Shown here piece by piece: positions 8,894 through 18,000 of a DNA stretch of 64,000 nt; the first letter of the stretch is position 1; each line of letters starts with the position of its first letter. The notes beneath the pieces were generated by a model. The model was not told where the DNA came from, did not search any database, and was given only the letters and a program-made list of their open reading frames with translations. The stretch lies in contig CAVXGT010000019.1 of NCBI GenBank assembly GCA_963761475.1, forward strand, positions 310,001-374,000, in the 5' to 3' direction. Made by a program: the position numbers and the translations under genes. The stretch comes from Ga0077555 sp963761475 (GTDB lineage: Bacteria > Pseudomonadota > Alphaproteobacteria > Rhizobiales > Hyphomicrobiaceae).

Positions 8894-9673
8894 ATGATCC
8901 TCAAGGACAAAATCGCGCTCGTGACCGGAGCCGGGCAAGGTATCGGCGAAGCGGCGGCGATGGCGCTGTCGGAGGCCGGCGCCACCGTCATCGCCGTCGA
9001 CATCAACGCCGAGCGGGCGGGCGCACTGGTGCAGCGGATCGAAGGACATCAGCGCAAAGCGCATGCGATCACGGCCGATGTCGGCGACGTCGGTGAGATC
9101 CAGCGGATGGTGGACCAGTCGATCGCCGCCTTCGGCCAGATCGACATTCTCGTCAACAATGCCGGTGTGACGCGGCGCGCTGACATCATGGATCTGACCG
9201 AGGCCGACTGGGACCGCATTCACAGGGTCAATGCCAAGGGCGTGTTCTTCTGCCTGCAAACCGTGGCGCGGACCATGATCCCGCGGCGTGATGGGCGGAT
9301 CATCAATGTGGCTTCGATTGCGGGGAAGGGTTACGCGGGCACATCGAACGCAGCCTATGCGGCGTCCAAGGGGGCCGTCATAAGCCTCACCTACACGGCA
9401 GCGCAGCAGCTCGGGCGGCACAACATCAACGTCAACTCAGTCTGTCCAGGCGTGACGCGGACAGCGCTGTCGGATGCGAACCTCAAGGTGCGTGCCGAGC
9501 AGGAAGGCCTGACGCTGGATGCCATGGAGAAGCGGCGCAACGAGATGATCCCGATCCGGCGTCCGAACGATCCGGAGGATATCGCGGCGATGGTGGTGTT
9601 CCTGGCCTCGCCCGGGGCGCGCAACATCACAGGGCAGACCTTCAACGTCGATGGCGGCATCATTCCGCAGTAA
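8894..9673 (+). CDS. SDR family oxidoreductase, 3-oxoacyl reductase/glucose dehydrogenase-like
   Basis: ATG 8894 follows a perfect AGGAGG with 7-nt spacing. The product has 259 residues. Classical SDR motifs are complete: VTGAGQGIGEAAA for cofactor binding, LVNNAG, the catalytic Ser in INVASIAGKG, YAASK, and NITGQTFNVDGG at the C-terminus. An acidic residue at the end of strand 2 (VIAVDINAERAG) favours NAD(H) over NADP(H). It lies 124 nt after another SDR and probably serves the same catabolic route. A nested inverted repeat (9730-9797) follows its stop codon. Confidence 0.93.
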   Translation: MILKDKIALVTGAGQGIGEAAAMALSEAGATVIAVDINAERAGALVQRIEGHQRKAHAITADVGDVGEIQRMVDQSIAAFGQIDILVNNAGVTRRADIMDLTEADWDRIHRVNAKGVFFCLQTVARTMIPRRDGRIINVASIAGKGYAGTSNAAYAASKGAVISLTYTAAQQLGRHNINVNSVCPGVTRTALSDANLKVRAEQEGLTLDAMEKRRNEMIPIRRPNDPEDIAAMVVFLASPGARNITGQTFNVDGGIIPQ

Positions 9674-9729
9674 ATGCGGGACCAGCCGCGCATAGGGCTG
9701 TTATTGGCTGCGCGTCGTGATTTTCAGTT

Positions 9730-9797
9730 GCGCCTCCCGGCTCTGCTGTTTTCGCTGCGCCTCACGACTCCCCTGCGGGGAGCCGCCCGGGAGGCGC
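9730..9797. repeat. nested inverted repeat downstream of an SDR gene
   Basis: An 11-nt arm (GCGCCTCCCGG, 9730-9740) pairs perfectly with CCGGGAGGCGC (9787-9797). Inside the loop a second perfect hairpin, CTCCCC-TGC-GGGGAG, occupies 9768-9782. There is no T-run, so a standard intrinsic terminator is not supported. It could be a structured 3' end or a small mobile palindrome. The rest of 9674-9913 holds no convincing gene. Confidence 0.6.
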
Positions 9798-9913
9798 GGT
9801 AGGGGTGCGGGAGTGGCTCCAGACTGGCGGTGTTCATTGCGGGAACTGGCCAGCGGCGGTGAGGCCTGCCAGAGTGCGGGCGATATCCAACCAGGAAATG
9901 GCCGAGCCCAAGC

Positions 9914-11095
9914 ATGTCCGATGATCTCGTCGATCCCGTTCGTCTCTCCCAGGCCCTCATTCGCTGTGCGTCGGTGACGCCGGAGGAAGGTGGCGCGCTG
10001 AGCCTGCTGCAGCGCGTGCTGGAGCCTGCGGGCTTTGCCTGCCACAGGCTGGTGATGCGCGAAGCAGGCACGCCCGATGTCGACAACCTCTATGCGCGCT
10101 TCGGCAGGGGGCAGCCGAACCTGTGCTTTGCCGGTCATACCGACGTGGTGCCGGTGGGCGACGAGAAGGCGTGGACGCGCCCGCCGTTCGGTGCCGAGAT
10201 CCATGACGGTGTGCTCTACGGACGTGGTGCGGTCGACATGAAGGGGGCGATCGCGTGCTTCGCTGTGGCGGCGTTGCGCTACATCGAACGGCACGGATCG
10301 AACCCGGACTTCTCGATCTCGCTGCTGATCACGGGCGACGAGGAAGGGCCTTCGATCAACGGCACGATGAAGGTGCTCGACTGGATGCGCGACAAGGGCG
10401 AGATCATGGATGCCTGCGTCGTGGGCGAGCCGTCGAACCCGAAGGCGCTCGGAGACGAGATCAAGATTGGCCGACGAGGCTCGCTCAACGGTGAGCTGGT
10501 GGTGCTCGGCAAGCAGGGGCATGCGGCCTATCCGCAACTGGCGGAAAACCCGGTGCCGAAGCTGGCGCGACTGATCGACCGGCTGTCGTCGACCCCGCTC
10601 GACGAGGGCACGCCCGATTTCGAGCGCTCGAGCCTGCAGGTGACCGTGATCAGTGCGCCCAATACCGCGACCAACGTCATTCCGGCGGAGGCGCGGGCCA
10701 AGTTCAACATCCGCTACAATGATCTGTGGCGGAGGCCCAAGGTTGAAGCGTGGGTAGCTGAGCAGTGTGCGGTGGCAGCAGCCGAGGTCGGGGCGCGGTT
10801 CGAGGTGTCGTTTTCGGGGACCGGCGACGTGTTCCTGACCAAGCCGGGGCCGCTGGTCGAGACCATGCGCAAGGCTGTAGCGAGCACGACCGGGCGGGAG
10901 CCGGCGCTGACGACGGGGGGGGGCACGTCGGATGCACGCTTCATCCAGGCCTACTGCCCGGTGATCGAGTTCGGGCTCGTCAACGAGACCATCCACGCCA
11001 TCGATGAGCGCTGCCCGGTGGGGGACCTCGAAAAGCTCACCCAAATCTACGCGCAATTCATCGCGGACTACTTCGGCAGCGCCGGCGCAAGATGA
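9914..11095 (+). CDS. dapE: succinyl-diaminopimelate desuccinylase
   Basis: This 393-residue M20 metallopeptidase-family enzyme removes succinate from N-succinyl-LL-diaminopimelate in lysine and peptidoglycan precursor synthesis. Zinc-site and catalytic residues fit DapE: H75 and D77 in CFAGHTDVVPVGD, D108 in GRGAVDMKG, E143/E144 in GDEEGPSINGT, E172 in VVGEPS and H361 in ETIHAIDE. GGGTSDARFI and IEFGLVNETIHAIDE are DapE signatures that separate it from ArgE and carboxypeptidases. The ribosome site is weak (AGGA lies about 18 nt upstream of ATG 9914). No other lysine-pathway gene is adjacent; it stands alone among catabolic genes. Confidence 0.93.
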   Translation: MSDDLVDPVRLSQALIRCASVTPEEGGALSLLQRVLEPAGFACHRLVMREAGTPDVDNLYARFGRGQPNLCFAGHTDVVPVGDEKAWTRPPFGAEIHDGVLYGRGAVDMKGAIACFAVAALRYIERHGSNPDFSISLLITGDEEGPSINGTMKVLDWMRDKGEIMDACVVGEPSNPKALGDEIKIGRRGSLNGELVVLGKQGHAAYPQLAENPVPKLARLIDRLSSTPLDEGTPDFERSSLQVTVISAPNTATNVIPAEARAKFNIRYNDLWRRPKVEAWVAEQCAVAAAEVGARFEVSFSGTGDVFLTKPGPLVETMRKAVASTTGREPALTTGGGTSDARFIQAYCPVIEFGLVNETIHAIDERCPVGDLEKLTQIYAQFIADYFGSAGAR

Positions 11096-11188
11096 GGCTC
11101 GAACCGGTAGGCCCGCGTTGCTGCGAGCATTGACCGGGGCCCGGCGGGCGGTCACCCTCGGGGAAACGCAAACCGGGAGAGGCTCAGC

Positions 11189-12142
11189 ATGTCCCTGGAG
11201 CTTGGATACCTGTTGCCCACGCGTGAGATGATCATGTCGGGGCGGAATGAAACGGCTGGCATGCTTGTGCTCGCCGAACGGGCTGAGCGGCTCGGCATGG
11301 ACGGGATCTGGATCGGCGACAGCCTGACGGCGCGGCCTCGCCATGAGCCGCTGGCGATGCTGGCGGCGGTTGCGGCGCGGGTGCCGCGGGTGCTGGTTGG
11401 TACGGCTGTGCTGCTGCCAGCGCTGCGCAACCCGGTGCTGCTGGCGCATCAGGCCGCAACGGTCGACCGGATCTCAGAGGGCCGACTAGTGCTGGGCGTC
11501 GGGATCGCGCGTGACGTGCCGTCGATCCGGGCCGAGTTCGCGGCGGCCGGAGTGCCCTTCGAGAAGCGCGTCGGACGCATGATGGAAGGGCTGGAGCTGG
11601 CGCGGGCGCTGTGGCGGGGGGAGCCGGTCGATTGGGACGGGCGCTGGAAGCTCGAGAAGGCCACGGTCGGGCCGACGCCGCATCGGCCGGGCGGTCCGCT
11701 GTTGTGGGTGGCGGGCGCGTTGCCGGTGAGCCTGGAGAGGGCCGGCCGGCACTTCGACGGGTGGATGCCGAACTCAGGGGACGCTGCTACGTGGGCGCAG
11801 GGTTGGCAGGAGGTGCGACGGGTTGCTTCGGAAGCCGGGCGGGACGCGTCCAAGCTGACGGGGGCGATGTACCTGACGTTGTCGCTCGACGATGACGTTG
11901 CGGCAGCCAATGAGCGCCTCGACCGGTATCTCGAGAGCTACTACAACGCGCCGGCTGCCGGTCTGCGCAAGCGGCAGGAGTGTTTCGCTGGACCGCCTGG
12001 CGCGGTGGCGCAATATCTTGCCGGATATGCCAAGGCGGGGGCGCGGCACCTGATTTTGCGCTTTGTCGGCGATCACGTGGAGCAGTTGGAGCGGATTGCC
12101 CGCGTGCGGGACGATATCCAGGCGGCGGCGCGGGCGGGTTGA
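11189..12142 (+). CDS. LLM class flavin-dependent oxidoreductase
   Basis: ATG 11189 is preceded by GGGAGAGG. The product has 317 residues. The N-terminus LELGYLLPTREMIM forms barrel strand 1; GMDGIWIGDSLTARPRHEP, VLVGTAVLLPALRNPVLLAHQ and SEGRLVLGVGIARD are standard LLM motifs, and FAGPPGAVAQYLAGYAKAGARHLILRF is the conserved C-terminal segment. It is the third LLM enzyme within 7 kb and is not a close duplicate of the other two. It probably catalyses a flavin-dependent monooxygenation or dehydrogenation; the substrate is unknown. Confidence 0.92.
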   Translation: MSLELGYLLPTREMIMSGRNETAGMLVLAERAERLGMDGIWIGDSLTARPRHEPLAMLAAVAARVPRVLVGTAVLLPALRNPVLLAHQAATVDRISEGRLVLGVGIARDVPSIRAEFAAAGVPFEKRVGRMMEGLELARALWRGEPVDWDGRWKLEKATVGPTPHRPGGPLLWVAGALPVSLERAGRHFDGWMPNSGDAATWAQGWQEVRRVASEAGRDASKLTGAMYLTLSLDDDVAAANERLDRYLESYYNAPAAGLRKRQECFAGPPGAVAQYLAGYAKAGARHLILRFVGDHVEQLERIARVRDDIQAAARAG

Positions 12143-12245
12143 CTTTGCCCAAACGTCGGTGCGCAATGGCGGTGTAGATTGAAATTCTCAAGAGCCGCGA
12201 TTGCAGAGCATGCAATGGCGAGCTAGCGATGCAATGGAGCACCCC

Positions 12246-12749
12246 ATGTCCTATACGCTAGAGCAGTTGGCAACCGACATTCGTGAGACGCTGAAGGCCA
12301 ATCCCGGCTCGGCTGGCCGCGAGAAGGTGTGCGGGCTGGTGTCGAAGGCCTGCAAAGACCAGGAGTTCGTGGGCAAACACCTGACGGCCGAAAACTGCAA
12401 GCCGCGCAAAGTGCTGTACGAGGATCCGGAGCTCGGCTTCTGCATCTGCGGCCATGTGCACGAGGACAAGGCTGTCGGCAAGCCGCACGATCACGGTGGC
12501 AGCTGGGCGATCTACGGCCAGGCCGTTGGGCAGACGATGATGACGGACTGGAAAATCGTGAAGAAGTGCGGGGGCGAGGAGCCATCGCTCGTCGAGGAAG
12601 TGCGGTCCTACGCCATGAATCCGGGTGACGTGAAGTTCTATGACGTCGGAGTCGTGCACTCGCCAAACCGGCAGCTGCCGACCAAGCTGATCCGGATCGA
12701 GGGCGCCAATCTCGACCACGTCAAGCGGTCGAACATCAAGGCGGCTTGA
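12246..12749 (+). CDS. cupin-type cysteine/thiol dioxygenase-like protein (COG5553-like)
   Basis: ATG 12246 has GGAG 7 nt upstream; an in-frame ATG at 12201 would add an unlikely leader. The product has 167 residues and a single cupin domain. H81 and H83 in PHDHGGSW plus H138 in VVHSPNR form the three-His iron site of the cysteine-dioxygenase-like group. LGFCICGHVHE and AIYGQAVGQT flank the site. Thiol oxidation is the family-level expectation, but the small uncharacterised COG5553 branch may have another substrate. The first family A repeat begins 12-30 nt after its stop codon. Confidence 0.8.
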   Translation: MSYTLEQLATDIRETLKANPGSAGREKVCGLVSKACKDQEFVGKHLTAENCKPRKVLYEDPELGFCICGHVHEDKAVGKPHDHGGSWAIYGQAVGQTMMTDWKIVKKCGGEEPSLVEEVRSYAMNPGDVKFYDVGVVHSPNRQLPTKLIRIEGANLDHVKRSNIKAA

Positions 12750-12779
12750 GGGGATTTTTTCGCTCACGACGGCTCTATT

Positions 12780-12900
12780 CGCTCACGGCGCGTACAGCGC
12801 TGCCAAGTGGCAGCGCTGCGCCTCCGCGGGGGCGCCGCAAAGCGGCGGGCCGCGTTCGCGGCCTTTGTTTGCGGGCGAAGTTTCGCCCGCAAACGCCGAG
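12780..12900 (+). repeat. family A structured 3'-end repeat, copy A1
   Basis: The element starts CGCTCACGGCGCGT, then forms hairpin 1 (GCGCTGCC-AAGT-GGCAGCGC), a GC-rich middle (CTCCGCGGGGGCGCCGC, GCGGCGGGCCGC) and a terminal hairpin at 12867-12894 with 13-bp perfect arms (GTTTGCGGGCGAA / TTCGCCCGCAAAC) around GT. A truncated leader copy (CGCTCACGACGG) lies at 12761-12772. It begins just after the stop codon of the cupin gene, in the same orientation. Confidence 0.85.
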
Positions 12901-13166
12901 AGGCTGAGCGAGGCGACTGGATTGAATTGAAGGGGTGAATTTTGGCGATGGCGTCAGCTCGCAGGCTGGCACGAGTGGCGGTGTCCGACAATGAGCCTCA
13001 TCGCCTAGCGCGGCGGAGAGGCTTTTTTGCTTTATGCCTCCGTGTTGGGAATGGTGGTGATGGCTGATCGCGGACTTTGGGCTGTCACCTGAGGTTGCAA
13101 TCGTTTCCGGAGTTACTGCTGCATGGGTGACACAGCGAGCGCGATGTCCGCGTGCGATGATGGGTC
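12901..13166. other. intergenic stretch after repeat A1
   Basis: No credible gene is seen. A weak, bulged hairpin with a T-run in its loop occurs near 13014-13045 (GGAGAGGC then TTTTTT then GCCTCC), which could terminate transcription in either direction. The promoter of the membrane protein gene at 13167 presumably lies in the second half. Confidence 0.4.
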
Positions 13167-14519
13167 ATGGATTGGCGCGCAGGATTAGCCCTCGCCGAAG
13201 TTTGGTATCGGCAGGTTTTGACGGACGACGGCACGTCGCGGCTGGCGGCCGCGCTCGGCGCCGGTCTGCTGGTGGTTCTGACCTTTGCCGTGTCATGGAT
13301 GGTGAAACGCCGGCGACACAGGCGCAGCCTGGCCGGCCTCGGCAGTGCCGGTGGTCGCACGGCGGCGCGCGGTGTTATGGGGCTCGGCGACTGGGGGCGT
13401 GTCGACCTGGGGCGTGAGGCCGCGGCGACGGACGATGCGGGCGTCAACGATCCATCAGGCGAGGTCCGCAGCGATCGGGCGCTGTGGCAGAGCTTTTTCG
13501 GCTCGCTCGGGCTGGCGCTGGCGGCGGGGGCCTGCGTGTGGCTCGCCGGGCTGTCGATGGCACCGGGGCGCTCGCAATTCCTGATGTCGCGGGAGTGGCA
13601 ATTCCAGCCGTTCTATCTGGCCGGGCACATCGTGGCGGTGCGAATGTTCGCGCTGGCCTATGCGCGGGGGTTCCTGCGGGGGCTCTCGAATCTGGTGGTG
13701 CCGGACGACGTGCGGCTCGCAAACCTGGCGCGGCGCATCATCGGCTGGCCGAGCATACTGGCGGCGGTGGTGATCGCCGCGCCGTTTGCGGCCTCCGATT
13801 ATTTCTACATGCTGAGCGATGCCTACGAACGGCTCGGCGGGGTTGGGCCGGTGCTGCCGGTCAACTACCTGATGTGGGGCTTGTGGTCCGTGGAGTGGGT
13901 GCTCAACGCCTACATCTGGGTGGTGCTGCTGGCCTTTCTCGTCAAGAACAGCCGGGCGATCAAGCAGTACCGGTTCCGGGCGCCGATCGAGATCGTGCTG
14001 CATGACCGTCACTACAAGCCGTTCCTGCAGATGAGTGCGCACGGGGCGACGATCCTGCTGGCGTTCACGCTGCTGAGCGTCGCCTACATCTGGTACACGG
14101 GCGGCGGCATTACCGACTACATCGGGCTGATGATCACGTCGGGGCTGCTGCTGTTCGGGTTCATTCCGCCGTGGGTGCTGCTGAAGGCGAAGGTGCGCCG
14201 CGCGGTCGAGGGGGAGACGTTCGCCATGCGGCGGCGGCTGCTCACCAACCTCGACCTTGCGGAAAAAGAGGAACAGTCTGCGGCACTCCATCGTAGCGAG
14301 CACCAGACGATGCGCTCGCTCGAGCACCGGCTGGATGCGGCGGTCTCGATCCTGCGGATCTCGTACCTGGAGAACCGTTTCCAGCAGATCGGCCGTTCGG
14401 AGGCGCGCGACATCCTGATCAAGATGATGGCGCCGGCGGGCACCATCATGTGGCAGGCGGCCAAGAGCTATCCGGCGGTGCTGGAGGAGGCGAAGGCCTA
14501 TCTGATGAGGCTGTTTTGA
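13167..14519 (+). CDS. polytopic membrane protein of unknown function
   Basis: The product has 450 residues from ATG 13167. A first membrane helix at about residues 27-46 is followed by a cytoplasmic linker of about 60 residues rich in Arg and Gly. At least five more hydrophobic segments lie between about residues 108 and 355 (for example LALAAGACVWLAG, ILAAVVIAAPFAAS, YIWVVLLAFLV, ILLAFTLLSVAYIWY, LMITSGLLLFGFIPPWVLL). The C-terminal 90 residues are charged and helical and probably cytoplasmic. I do not recognise the family. It is monocistronic and followed directly by tandem family A repeats. Confidence 0.8.
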   Translation: MDWRAGLALAEVWYRQVLTDDGTSRLAAALGAGLLVVLTFAVSWMVKRRRHRRSLAGLGSAGGRTAARGVMGLGDWGRVDLGREAAATDDAGVNDPSGEVRSDRALWQSFFGSLGLALAAGACVWLAGLSMAPGRSQFLMSREWQFQPFYLAGHIVAVRMFALAYARGFLRGLSNLVVPDDVRLANLARRIIGWPSILAAVVIAAPFAASDYFYMLSDAYERLGGVGPVLPVNYLMWGLWSVEWVLNAYIWVVLLAFLVKNSRAIKQYRFRAPIEIVLHDRHYKPFLQMSAHGATILLAFTLLSVAYIWYTGGGITDYIGLMITSGLLLFGFIPPWVLLKAKVRRAVEGETFAMRRRLLTNLDLAEKEEQSAALHRSEHQTMRSLEHRLDAAVSILRISYLENRFQQIGRSEARDILIKMMAPAGTIMWQAAKSYPAVLEEAKAYLMRLF

Positions 14520-14556
14520 TGCGGTTGGGTTGTTTTGCGCTCACGGCGCGTCTTTT

Positions 14557-14676
14557 CGCTCACGGCGCGTACCGCGCTGCGAAGTGGCAGCGCTGCGCCT
14601 CCGCGGGGGCGCCGCAACGCGGCGGGCCGCAGTCGCGACCTTCGCCATGCGTGCGAGGGGGCGCACGCATGGCGCT
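14557..14676 (+). repeat. family A repeat, copy A2 (with duplicated leader)
   Basis: A full-length copy starts CGCTCACGGCGCGT at 14557, and an extra copy of the leader alone lies at 14538-14551. Hairpin 1 is GCGCTGCG-AAGT-GGCAGCGC with one mismatch. The terminal hairpin at 14645-14672 has perfect 11-bp arms CCATGCGTGCG / CGCACGCATGG around AGGGGG. The element begins 18 nt after the stop codon of the membrane protein gene, on the same strand. Confidence 0.85.
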
Positions 14677-14719
14677 CTAGCGGCCCAATATAGCGGGTTG
14701 GCTTGGCGCTAATTGTTTG

Positions 14720-14837
14720 CGCTCACGGCGCGTACGCGCTGCCGGGGCAGCGCTGCGCCTCCGCGGGGGCGCCGCAACGCGGCGGGCCGCAGTCGCGACC
14801 TTCGCCATGCGTGCGCCTGATGCGCACGCATGGCGCT
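14720..14837 (+). repeat. family A repeat, copy A3
   Basis: This tandem copy starts 43 nt after A2 and is in the same orientation. Hairpin 1 is GCGCTGCC-GG-GGCAGCGC. The terminal hairpin at 14805-14833 has perfect 12-bp arms CCATGCGTGCGC / GCGCACGCATGG around CTGAT, so its loop differs from A2 while the stem is extended by one pair. Confidence 0.85.
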
Positions 14838-14880
14838 AGGGGGTGCGCAATGTGAGGGGATTGGGTGGGGGCTGTTTACT

Positions 14881-14904
14881 CGCTCACGGCGCGTATCGCG
14901 CTGC
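14881..14904 (+). repeat. family A repeat, leader-only fragment A4
   Basis: CGCTCACGGCGCGTATCGCG followed by CTGC matches the first 24 nt of family A and then stops. It is the third tandem unit after A2 and A3 and is truncated before hairpin 1 closes. Confidence 0.7.
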
Positions 14905-15003
14905 TTAGATTGTTTTAAGAGACTGTTTCACGTCTTCGGTGGAAGTAAGGGTGCTTCCACCTCAGCCGATCAGGCTCTTGGGGCAGCGCTTCGCGTTTTC
15001 GTT

Positions 15004-15034
15004 GCGCCTTCGGATGCCGACCAGCATCCGGCGC
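15004..15034. repeat. family B hairpin, copy B1
   Basis: The 31-nt hairpin reads GCGCC-TTC-GGATGC, loop CGACCA, then GCATCC-GGCGC: 11 bp in two blocks with a three-base bulge on one side. It is identical to copy B2 at 24758-24788. It lies in the convergent gap between the membrane protein gene (plus) and the RND pump gene (minus), 9 nt from the pump's stop codon. Confidence 0.8.
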
Positions 15035-15043
15035 GGGGGCGCG

Positions 15044-18000
15044 TTACTCGGCGGGCACGACCTTTTCGGTGCTCGGGGCGGCAGCAGGCTTCGTACCGCT
15101 CAACATGCGCTGGAGCTTGTCGAGGTAGAGGTAGATCACCGGCGTCAGGAACAGCGTGATGATTTGCGACACGGCGAGGCCGCCGACGACGGTGATGCCG
15201 AGGGGGGCGCGGGCTTCGGCGCCGGCGCCGTGTCCGAGCGCGATCGGGAGTGCGCCGGCAAGCGCTGCAAAGGTGGTCATCATGATCGGGCGGAAACGCA
15301 TACGGCAGGCTTCGTAGATCGCCTCCTCGGGCGACTTGCCGTCATTGCGCTGCGCATCGAGCGCGAAGTCGATCATCATGATCGCGTTTTTCTTGACGAT
15401 GCCCACGAGCATGATGATGCCGACGAAGGCGTAAAGGGTGAGCGGCAAGCCGAACACCATCAAGGCCAGCAGGGCTCCGAGGCCGGCGGCGGGCAGGCCC
15501 GAAAGGATCGTCAGGGGATGGATGTAGCTTTCGTAGAGGATGCCGAGCACGAGGTAGACGACGAGCACTGCCATGGCGAGCAGCAGGCCCATGTTGGCCA
15601 TCGAGGCTTCGAAGGCGGCAGCAGTGCCGCCGAACGAGGTCGAAATGGTGGGTGGGATGCCGATGCGCGCCTCGAGGGCGCGGACCTGGTCGATGGCTGT
15701 GCCCAGCGAGACATCGGGGGCGAGATTGAAGGAGATGGTGACGGCGGGGAGCTGGCCCTGGTGATTGACCTGGAGGGGGGCCACCTCGCGCCGCTGCGAG
15801 GCGAGCGTGTTGAGGGAGACGAGCTTGCCGGTCGACGAGCGAACGTAGATTTCGTTGAGGCCCGCCGCACTCTCCTGCAATTCCGGAAGCACCTCGAGGA
15901 TGACGGCATACTGGCTCGAGGACGTGTAGATGGTCGACACCTTGCGCGAGCCGAAGGCACCGGCCAGTGCCTGCTCGATCTGGCGGGCGTCGACGCCGAG
16001 GGTGGCGGCGCGATCGCGGTCGATGTTCAGCATGACGGCGGGGCTGCCGATCTTGAGATCGCTGGTAACGTCCTGGAAGCCCGGCAGGCGGCGCATTTCC
16101 TGCTGCATGACACCGACCCAGCGATAGAGGCTGTCGAGGTCGAGATCCTGCATGGTGTATTGGTAGTCGGCGTTGGAGAGGCGTCCGCCGACGCGGATCG
16201 ATGGCGGGTTCAGGACGAAGGCGCGAAGGCCGGCGACGGTGTTGAGCGTGCGGCGGAGGTTCTGGACGATCTTGTTGATGTCGGGCTCGGGGCGGGATTC
16301 GCGCGACTTCAACGTCAACAGCAGGAAACCCTGATTGTTGTTCGAGGACGAGAAGGAGGCACCGACGCGGGACATGACGACGGCGATGTTGGGATCGGCA
16401 GCAGCCAGTTTCGCGACATCGGCGGAATAGCCCATCATGGCGTCGTAGGAGGAGTCGATGGAGGCTTCGGTGCGGACCAGAAGGCGACCCGTATCCTCGG
16501 CGGGCAGGAAGTCCTTCTGGATCTGGTTGAACAAGTGGACGGTGCCCCAGATCGACACGAAGAACGACATGAGCACGATGAAACGATGGCGCAGGCACCA
16601 GCGCAGGCCGACGTCATAGACCCACAGCAGGCCGTCGAACATGGCTTCGCTGGCGCGGTAGAGGCGGCCGCCGCCGTGATGGCCCTTGAGCATACGGCTG
16701 CACAGCATCGGCGTCAGCGTGAGGGAGACGATGCCGGAGACGAGGATGGCCGCGGTGATGGTGATGGCGAACTCGTTCAGCAGGCGGCCGAGCATGCCGC
16801 CCATGAAGATGACGGGAATGAAGACGGCGACCAGAGAGATGGTCATCGAGATGATGGTGAAACCGATCTCGCGGCTGCCCTTGACGGCCGCCTCGTAGCC
16901 CGAAAGCCCCTTCTCGCGATGGCGCACGATGTTCTCGAGCATGACGATGGCGTCGTCGACGACGAAGCCGACGGCGAGCGTCAGGGCCATCAGGGAGAGG
17001 TTGTTCAGGCTGAAGCCCAAGGCGTACATGACGGCGAAGGTGCCGATGATGGAGATCGGAAGGGCGATGGAGGCGATGAAGGTCGCGGTGAGGCTGCGCA
17101 GGAAGAGAAAGATGACGAGGATCACCAGGGCGGCTGCGAGGAGGAGCGTGAACTCGACCTCGTCGATCGAGGAGCGAATGGTCTTGGAGCGGTCGTAGAT
17201 GACCTCGAGCGTGACGGAGGCGGGGATCTGCAGGCGAAGCTGCGGTAGAACGCGTTCGATCTCGTTGACGATCTCGACGGTGTTGGAGCCAGGCTGGCGG
17301 TAGACCGCCATCAGCATACCCTGTTCGTTGCCGAACCAGGTCGAGACCTTCTCCTGCTCGACGCCGTCGATGGCGCGGCCGATGTCTTTGATGCGGACCG
17401 GAGCGCCGTTTCGGTAGGCAACGACCAGGTTGTTGTAGCCGGGAGCGTTGTCGAGATTGCCGGTTGTCTTGATCGACATCTCTTTGTTGGGTCCCGAGAG
17501 CGAGCCCGTCGGCAGGTTCGAGTTGCCACCCTTGATGGCACGGTCGATGTCGTCGAAGGAGACGTTCTTGGAGACGAGCTTGCGGGGATCGATCTGGACG
17601 CGCACGGCATAGCGCTGCTGGCCCCAGAACTGCACCTGCGCGACGCCGCTCAAGGTGGAGACGCGCTGCTGGAGGACGGTTTCGGCGTAGTTGCTCAAGG
17701 TCGCGATCGGCAGCGTCGCCGACGACAGGCGCATGTAGTAGATGGCGAAGTCGGTTGGGTTGACCTTGCGGAAGGACGGTGCGTCGACCATTTCGGGCGG
17801 CAGGCTGCGCTGGGCCGCTGAAATGGCGGTCTGGACGTCGAGGGCGGCGGCGTCGATGTTGCGATCGAGCTCGAACTCGACGGTGATTTTCGATGAGCCG
17901 GTGGAGCTGACCGAGGTCATGGCCTTGATGCCGGCGACGCGGCTCAACTGGTTCTCGATCGGCGTGGCGACGGCGGAGGCCATGGTCTCCGGATTGGCGC

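Noticed and set aside
9701..11449. A 582-codon minus-strand open frame under dapE
   Set aside because: It is antisense to dapE with shadow-type composition and no start signal.
14530..14840. Short proteins encoded by family A repeats (FAHGAYRAAKWQRC-like frames)
   Set aside because: The same peptide-like pattern arises because the DNA repeat recurs. Hairpins are conserved, frames are not, and ribosome sites are missing.
14939..17248. A 769-codon open frame on the plus strand across the RND pump gene
   Set aside because: It is the antisense shadow of a clear RND permease. The translation is low-complexity Gly/Asp/Glu-rich with no domain.
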